A stretch of DNA of 64,000 nt from Acidobacteriota bacterium (GTDB lineage Bacteria; Acidobacteriota; Terriglobia; Terriglobales; Acidobacteriaceae), in contig JAJYBU010000020.1 in NCBI GenBank assembly GCA_021778845.1, forward strand, positions 1 to 64,000, given 5' to 3'. The first letter of the stretch is position 1; every line of letters starts with the position of its first letter. Positions 59,853 through 64,000 of the stretch are shown here, in pieces. Both the position numbers and the translations under genes were made by a program. The notes under the pieces are model-generated. The model did not search any database and had not been told where the DNA came from. It worked only from the letters and a program-made list of their open reading frames with translations.

Positions 59853-62303
59853 CTACTCCGTCGCTGCAAGCACCCCTTCGCGAACCTCTTCGTCCTGCAC
59901 CGCCTCACCGACGGTCTTGGGCAACGCAATGTCCAGCACATCCTCGATACGCGAGGCATAGTGAATCGTTACCCCTTCGATCTGTTCCGGCGACAGATCT
60001 TCTTCGACGTTCGTTTTGACGTCGATCGGAAGAATGACGTCGCGAACGCCTGCACGCTTGGCTGCAAGGAACTTTTCCTTGATGCCACCGACGGGGAGAA
60101 CATTGCCGCTCAGCGTAATCTCGCCAGTCATCGCGAGGAGTGGATGAATCGGTCGGTCGAGGAGCAGGCTCACCAGCGCAGTCGCCATCGTGACGCCAGC
60201 GCTGGGACCGTCCTTCGGAATGGCACCTGCGGGCACGTGAATGTGAAGATCGATGTCCTTGAGCACGTCGTCATCGAGGCCCAATGAAAGCGCGTTCGAT
60301 CGCACCCAGGTGAGGGCCGCCTGCATGGACTCCTTCATTACGTCACCGATCTGGCCGGTCATAGTGAAGCCACCTTTGCCCTTCATTTTGTTGGCCTCGA
60401 TGAAGAGGACGTCGCCGCCGGCTGGTGTCCACGCCAAGCCTACCGCAACTCCGGGGCGCTTGGTCCGTTCGGCGATTTCGGTATCGACGCGCACCTTGAT
60501 GCCGCCGAGGAATTCATGGACCACTTCAGGCGTAACGACGAGCTTCCCGGTTCGACCTTCAGCGACTTGGCGAGCTGTTTTGCGGCAGACCGTCCCGATC
60601 AACTGCTCGAGACGGCGCACACCTGCCTCGCGCGTGTAGTGGCGCGCAATCAGACCGACGCTCTCAGTCGGAAACTCGATCAGCGTCTCCTGCCCCTCCT
60701 TGACGTCGATGCCGTTCTCCTTGACCTGGCGCGGAATGAGGTAGCGTTCCGCAATGTTGACCTTCTCCTCCTCGGTATATCCCGTCAACTCGATGATCTC
60801 CATGCGATCGAGCAGCGGTGCCGGAATCGTGTCCAGTTGGTTCGCCGTGCAGATAAACAGCACCTTGCTGAGATCAAAGGGCTGATCGAGATAGTTGTCG
60901 CGGAAGGTGTTGTTCTGCTCGGGGTCCAGCGTCTCCAGCAGAGCGCTGGCCGGGTCGCCGCGAAAGTCGCGGCCCAGTTTGTCAATCTCGTCCAGCATAA
61001 AGACCGGATCGTTCACCTCAACACGCTTCAGGTGCTGGATAATCTGCCCCGGCAACGCGCCGATGTAGGTTCTGCGGTGACCGCGAATTTCCGCTTCGTC
61101 GTGCATTCCGCCCAGCGAAATCCTCGAAAACTTCCGCCCCAGCGCGCGTGCAATCGACCTTCCAAGCGAAGTTTTGCCCACACCCGGAGGTCCGACGAAA
61201 CATAGAATAGGGCCCTTCATATCCGGCTTCAGCCGGCGCACACTCAGATAATCCAGAATGCGGTCCTTCACCTTCTTGAGCCCGTAGTGGTCTTCATCGA
61301 GCACGCCCTGGGCCTTCTTGATGTCGACCTCGCCCGACGAACTCTTCGACCATGGCAGCACCGCCAGCCACTCCACGTAATTGCGGGTAAGCGAGTAGTC
61401 CGCGGCAGCCGGATTCATCCTTGCCAGCCTCGCGAGTTCTTTCAGCGCGTCCTTCTTGGTCTCCTCGGGCATGCCCGCGGCTTCAATCTTTTCCTTGAGG
61501 TCCGCAACGTCCTTCTGGGTCTCGTCCAGATCGCCCAACTCCTTCTGGATGGCCTTCATCTGCTCGCGCAGATAGAAATCACGCTGCGATTGCTGGACGG
61601 AATCCTGCACCTCGCTCTGGATCTTGTTGCGCAACTGCTGCACGCCGAGTTCCTTGGCGAGGTAACTGTTGATCTCCTCCAGCCGCACCTTCACATCCGA
61701 GGTCTCCAGCAACTCCTGCTTCTCGGCTGTGGTCAAAAACGGCAGGCTTGCCGCGATGAAATCCGCCAGACGGGACGGCTCCTCGATATTCAATGCGATC
61801 GTCTGCAGATCGTCCGACAGGGTTGAGGACGAGGTCACAACCTCTTGAAATTGCGCCAGAACATTCCGCTGCAGTGCTTCGGCCTCGGGCGAACGATCCT
61901 GCGGGGCATCCTCCAGGGGCGAGTAGGTGGCCGTGAGAAACGGCTGGGTCTGATCGAATTCCTCGAGTTTGACCCGCTCCATCCCTTCAGTGAAGACAAA
62001 GAGGCTCTGGTTGGGCATCTTCACCACTTTGTGGACCGTAGCGCGCGTACCGACCATGTGGAGATCGCCGCCTTCGGGGGAGTCTTGGCGCGCGTCACGC
62101 TGCGCCACGACGAGGATGGTCTTCTCCTCGCCCAGCGACTGAATGAGCTGGATCGAACTCTCGCGGCCAACCGTGAGGGGCAGGACTGCATGCGGGAAAA
62201 GGACCGTATCCCGCACGGGGAGAACGGGATACGCCTTCCCCTTACCGTCATTGCCGGCTGATTTGCTGGTCGGCTTGATCACGCTTACGAATTCATTCGG
62301 CAT
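59853..62303 (-). CDS. lon: ATP-dependent Lon protease
   Basis: The 816-residue protein has the LonA layout: an N-terminal substrate-binding domain ([20 protein letters not shown]), a coiled-coil linker, an AAA+ domain with [15 protein letters not shown], and the serine-lysine protease domain with Ser701 in KDGPSAG and Lys744 in GGIKEK. It degrades misfolded and regulatory proteins in the cytoplasm. The ATG at 62303 (MPNEFVSV) is preferred over an upstream TTG; GAGGAAC lies upstream. It is followed by tsaB-rimI 42 bp later. Confidence 0.95.
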   Translation of the reverse strand: MPNEFVSVIKPTSKSAGNDGKGKAYPVLPVRDTVLFPHAVLPLTVGRESSIQLIQSLGEEKTILVVAQRDARQDSPEGGDLHMVGTRATVHKVVKMPNQSLFVFTEGMERVKLEEFDQTQPFLTATYSPLEDAPQDRSPEAEALQRNVLAQFQEVVTSSSTLSDDLQTIALNIEEPSRLADFIAASLPFLTTAEKQELLETSDVKVRLEEINSYLAKELGVQQLRNKIQSEVQDSVQQSQRDFYLREQMKAIQKELGDLDETQKDVADLKEKIEAAGMPEETKKDALKELARLARMNPAAADYSLTRNYVEWLAVLPWSKSSSGEVDIKKAQGVLDEDHYGLKKVKDRILDYLSVRRLKPDMKGPILCFVGPPGVGKTSLGRSIARALGRKFSRISLGGMHDEAEIRGHRRTYIGALPGQIIQHLKRVEVNDPVFMLDEIDKLGRDFRGDPASALLETLDPEQNNTFRDNYLDQPFDLSKVLFICTANQLDTIPAPLLDRMEIIELTGYTEEEKVNIAERYLIPRQVKENGIDVKEGQETLIEFPTESVGLIARHYTREAGVRRLEQLIGTVCRKTARQVAEGRTGKLVVTPEVVHEFLGGIKVRVDTEIAERTKRPGVAVGLAWTPAGGDVLFIEANKMKGKGGFTMTGQIGDVMKESMQAALTWVRSNALSLGLDDDVLKDIDLHIHVPAGAIPKDGPSAGVTMATALVSLLLDRPIHPLLAMTGEITLSGNVLPVGGIKEKFLAAKRAGVRDVILPIDVKTNVEEDLSPEQIEGVTIHYASRIEDVLDIALPKTVGEAVQDEEVREGVLAATE

Positions 62304-62607
62304 AATTGAGTGTTCCTCTATCAACTTTCTTGAATAGGATGCACTAGGATACTGTTTCGACGCAACCCTTTAACCGATTCAGGAACGCTGCGAGCCCCGC
62401 GACAGTGTAAGTCCTTTTCTCTCTTCATCGGCGGCTCCCGTGTTTCCGCGAGTCCCCTTCTACTCTTAGAAGTACTCTGACCACAAGTTCGATGTCTGAT
62501 GTTCCTGTGCCATGAGATGCGCCCTCGGCAATATGGAGCGTCTAAAATCAGCCAATTCTCGACTTCAATTGCAACGTATCCCGCAAGCCGTTACGCTTAT
62601 GGTGACT
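62304..62607. other. Divergent promoter region between lon and tRNA-Leu
   Basis: This 304-bp gap holds the start region of lon on the minus strand and a tRNA promoter on the plus strand (62569-62597). No heat-shock (CIRCE) repeat and no coding frame were recognised. Confidence 0.5.
62569..62597 (+). promoter_or_regulatory. Promoter for tRNA-Leu
   Basis: TTGCAA (62569-62574) and TACGCT (62592-62597) are separated by 17 bp, close to sigma-70 consensus at -35 and weaker at -10. The tRNA begins 11 bp after the -10 box. Confidence 0.5.
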
Positions 62608-62692
62608 GCGGGAGTGGTGAAATGGCAGACACGCAGGTCTTAGAAGCCTGTGCCCGAAAGGCGTAGGGGTTCAAGTCCCCTCTCCCGCACCA
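62608..62692 (+). tRNA. tRNA-Leu, anticodon UAG
   Basis: The 85-nt sequence folds as a class II tRNA. Acceptor GCGGGAG (62608-62614) pairs with CTCCCGC (62682-62688), followed by A and an encoded CCA. The anticodon loop CTTAGAA gives TAG at 62641-62643, read as UAG (Leu CUA/CUG). The T loop is GGTTCAAGTCC and there is a long variable arm, as required for tRNA-Leu. Confidence 0.95.
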
Positions 62693-62732
62693 TCCATCGA
62701 GCGACAGTGGAAGGACCCAGGAAAGCAGCCCC

Positions 62733-63059
62733 ATGAGCCAGACGATCACCCAATCCGATAACACCCGTATCACACTTGAAAAGTCGGCCGACTACCGCGA
62801 CTCCTATGCGAACAGCGTGCAGATCCGCCTTTCCATCTGGGATTTCTTCATGGTCTTCGGAACGCTCGAGCAGGAGAGCGCCGACCAGGTCCGCGTCGAC
62901 AACTTTCAGGGCATTTACCTGAGCCCGCAGCAGGCTAAAGCACTGTTGAACGTGCTGGGGCACAACGTCGCGCAGTACGAACAGAGCTTCGGCCCGATCT
63001 CGCTGGACGGCCCCGGCGTTCAGCGTTTTGTCGTCCCTACGAACGGCCCCGTCCACTAG
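62733..63059 (+). CDS. DUF3467 protein
   Basis: The 108-residue protein matches DUF3467: YANSVQIRLSIWDFFMVFGT near the middle, then GIYLSPQQAKALLNVLGHNV and YEQSFGPI. The family is small, widespread and of unknown function. It starts 40 bp after the tRNA; AAGCAGCCCC precedes the ATG. The next gene begins 5 bp after its stop. Confidence 0.88.
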   Translation: MSQTITQSDNTRITLEKSADYRDSYANSVQIRLSIWDFFMVFGTLEQESADQVRVDNFQGIYLSPQQAKALLNVLGHNVAQYEQSFGPISLDGPGVQRFVVPTNGPVH

Positions 63060-63064
63060 TTCCC

Positions 63065-64000
63065 GTGGAATCTTCTTCCCGTCAAGTGCGTCAAGTGACC
63101 GCCAGGCTTTCGGCACTGCCTGCACCCATATTGTTTGTGCTTTTCTTCGTAGCGGTTGCCGTCAGCCATCTGACACTACTGCGGCTTCCCTATTTCTGGG
63201 ACGAAGGCGGCTACTACATTCCTGCCGCGCTGGACTTCTACCGCACAGGCCAACTTGTACCGCATTTCACGAACGCCCATCCTCCGCTACCGAACATTCT
63301 GATCGGTACCCTATGGCACCTCGTTGGCTTTCATATTCTCGCAACGCGGCTACTGGTCTGCGCCTTTGCTGCGGGCGGGTTGCTGGCCGTCTTTCGCCTT
63401 GCGCAACGACTGCTGGACGCTACCGCCGCTGTCGCCGTCACGCTGCTGACAGCGGTCTACCCAATCTGGTTTGCACAGAGCACGCTGGCCCACGCGGACA
63501 TCTTTGCCGCCGCCTTCACCCTTTGGGCCTTTGCGCTCTATCTGACGTCGCAGGGCGCGCCCACACTCGGCCGACAGCTTTCCGTGGCCGCGCTGTTCTC
63601 CCTCGCAGCGCTATCGAAAGAGACGTCGATCCTCCAGCCGGCAGCGCTCGCCGGGCTGGAACTCCTGCTGCTCGTTCGCGGCCGCAGCAACCCTGCACTC
63701 CGCCGCCAGCACATTGGCTGGATCGCGGTGATGGCGTTTCCATTGTTGCCGCTCGTTGCGTGGTTCGGCTACCACCACCATGTCACGGGATTTACGTTCG
63801 GCAACCCCGAATATCTCCGCTATAACGCGACGGCCAACCTCACCGTGGGGCACATTCTGCAGGCGCTGCGTTATCGCTTCCTGCATCTGTTCTGGCAGCG
63901 CAATATGTGGATACCTATTCTGTTTGCGTTGGCGTGCCTCTTTCTGCCGCGCCGCGACAACGCGCCGCGCCAGCTTACCCACAACAACCTCCGCACGATT
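63065..64000 (+). CDS. GT39/PMT-like membrane glycosyltransferase (3' end cut by window edge)
   Basis: The frame stays open for 312 codons to the right edge. The N-terminal part has a membrane helix (about residues 17-38), then a periplasmic loop with FWDEGGYYIPAALDFYRTG and NAHPPLPNILIG, the DE and HPPL motifs of dolichyl/undecaprenyl-phosphate sugar mannosyltransferases (GT39, ArnT/PMT type). Several further hydrophobic helices follow (VCAFAAGGLLAVF, TLWAFALYLTS and others). Such enzymes transfer a lipid-linked sugar to protein or lipid A. The GTG start at 63065 has no good ribosome site, so the exact start is uncertain. Confidence 0.78.
   Translation, partial: MESSSRQVRQVTARLSALPAPILFVLFFVAVAVSHLTLLRLPYFWDEGGYYIPAALDFYRTGQLVPHFTNAHPPLPNILIGTLWHLVGFHILATRLLVCAFAAGGLLAVFRLAQRLLDATAAVAVTLLTAVYPIWFAQSTLAHADIFAAAFTLWAFALYLTSQGAPTLGRQLSVAALFSLAALSKETSILQPAALAGLELLLLVRGRSNPALRRQHIGWIAVMAFPLLPLVAWFGYHHHVTGFTFGNPEYLRYNATANLTVGHILQALRYRFLHLFWQRNMWIPILFALACLFLPRRDNAPRQLTHNNLRTI

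Overview
This window is GC-rich bacterial chromosome, most likely from an Acidobacteriota species of the Terriglobia (Acidobacteriaceae) type. That placement is inferred from the gene families: a UPF0182 membrane protein, an FlgN/FliO style and a small Cys-rich MshEN protein familiar from that group, very large NHL/Ig-repeat secreted proteins, a tsaB-rimI fusion, and an intergenic element built around GGGGCTAAAGCCCC. No rRNA, transposase, phage gene or CRISPR array is visible, and the genus cannot be named from the sequence alone.

Layout. 1-9.9 kb: housekeeping and metabolic genes (UPF0182 fragment, large GH13 glycosidase, hrpB helicase, S1-domain protein). 9.9-43.4 kb: one almost uninterrupted minus-strand flagellar locus of about 33 kb. 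In transcription order it runs: OmpR-type regulator; a sigma-54 activator without a DNA-binding domain; PAS histidine kinase; NtrC-type regulator; flgB-flgC-fliE-fliF-fliG-fliH-fliI-fliJ; fliK-flgD-flgE; fliN-fliO-fliP-fliQ-fliR-flhB-flhA-fliA-fliM-fliN2; a Zn-finger/MshEN protein and an HDOD protein; flgF-flgG-flgA-flgH-flgI-flgJ; flgM-flgN-flgK-flgL. It supplies the rod, hook, rings, export gate and ATPase, switch, hook-filament junction, sigma-28/anti-sigma pair and a three-gene sigma-54 regulatory set. Flagellin, cap, stator (motAB), flhF/flhG and chemotaxis genes are not here and must lie elsewhere.

Regulation. The sequence supports a tiered cascade. A near-consensus sigma-54 site precedes flgF, with weaker candidates before fliN and fliK. 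A FliA (sigma-28) promoter with a perfect GCCGATAA -10 element precedes flgM. The same kind of sigma-28 promoter lies about 190 nt upstream of a giant secreted NHL/Ig-repeat protein at 50-56 kb. That gene is split into two frames by a run of 12 G, which suggests either phase variation or a sequencing error.

43.6-64 kb: lexA, an orphan RND/ABC adaptor, a DUF4097 protein, gph, DinB, a ROK kinase, a ZIP transporter, a small outer-membrane barrel, the giant NHL/Ig gene, a PilZ protein, pssA-psd (phosphatidylethanolamine synthesis), tsaB-rimI, lon, tRNA-Leu(UAG), a DUF3467 protein and the start of a GT39-like membrane protein.

The parts most worth a second look are the sigma-28-linked giant adhesin-like gene with its homopolymer switch, the HTH-less sigma-54 activator, and the MshEN and HDOD proteins embedded among motor-switch and rod genes.
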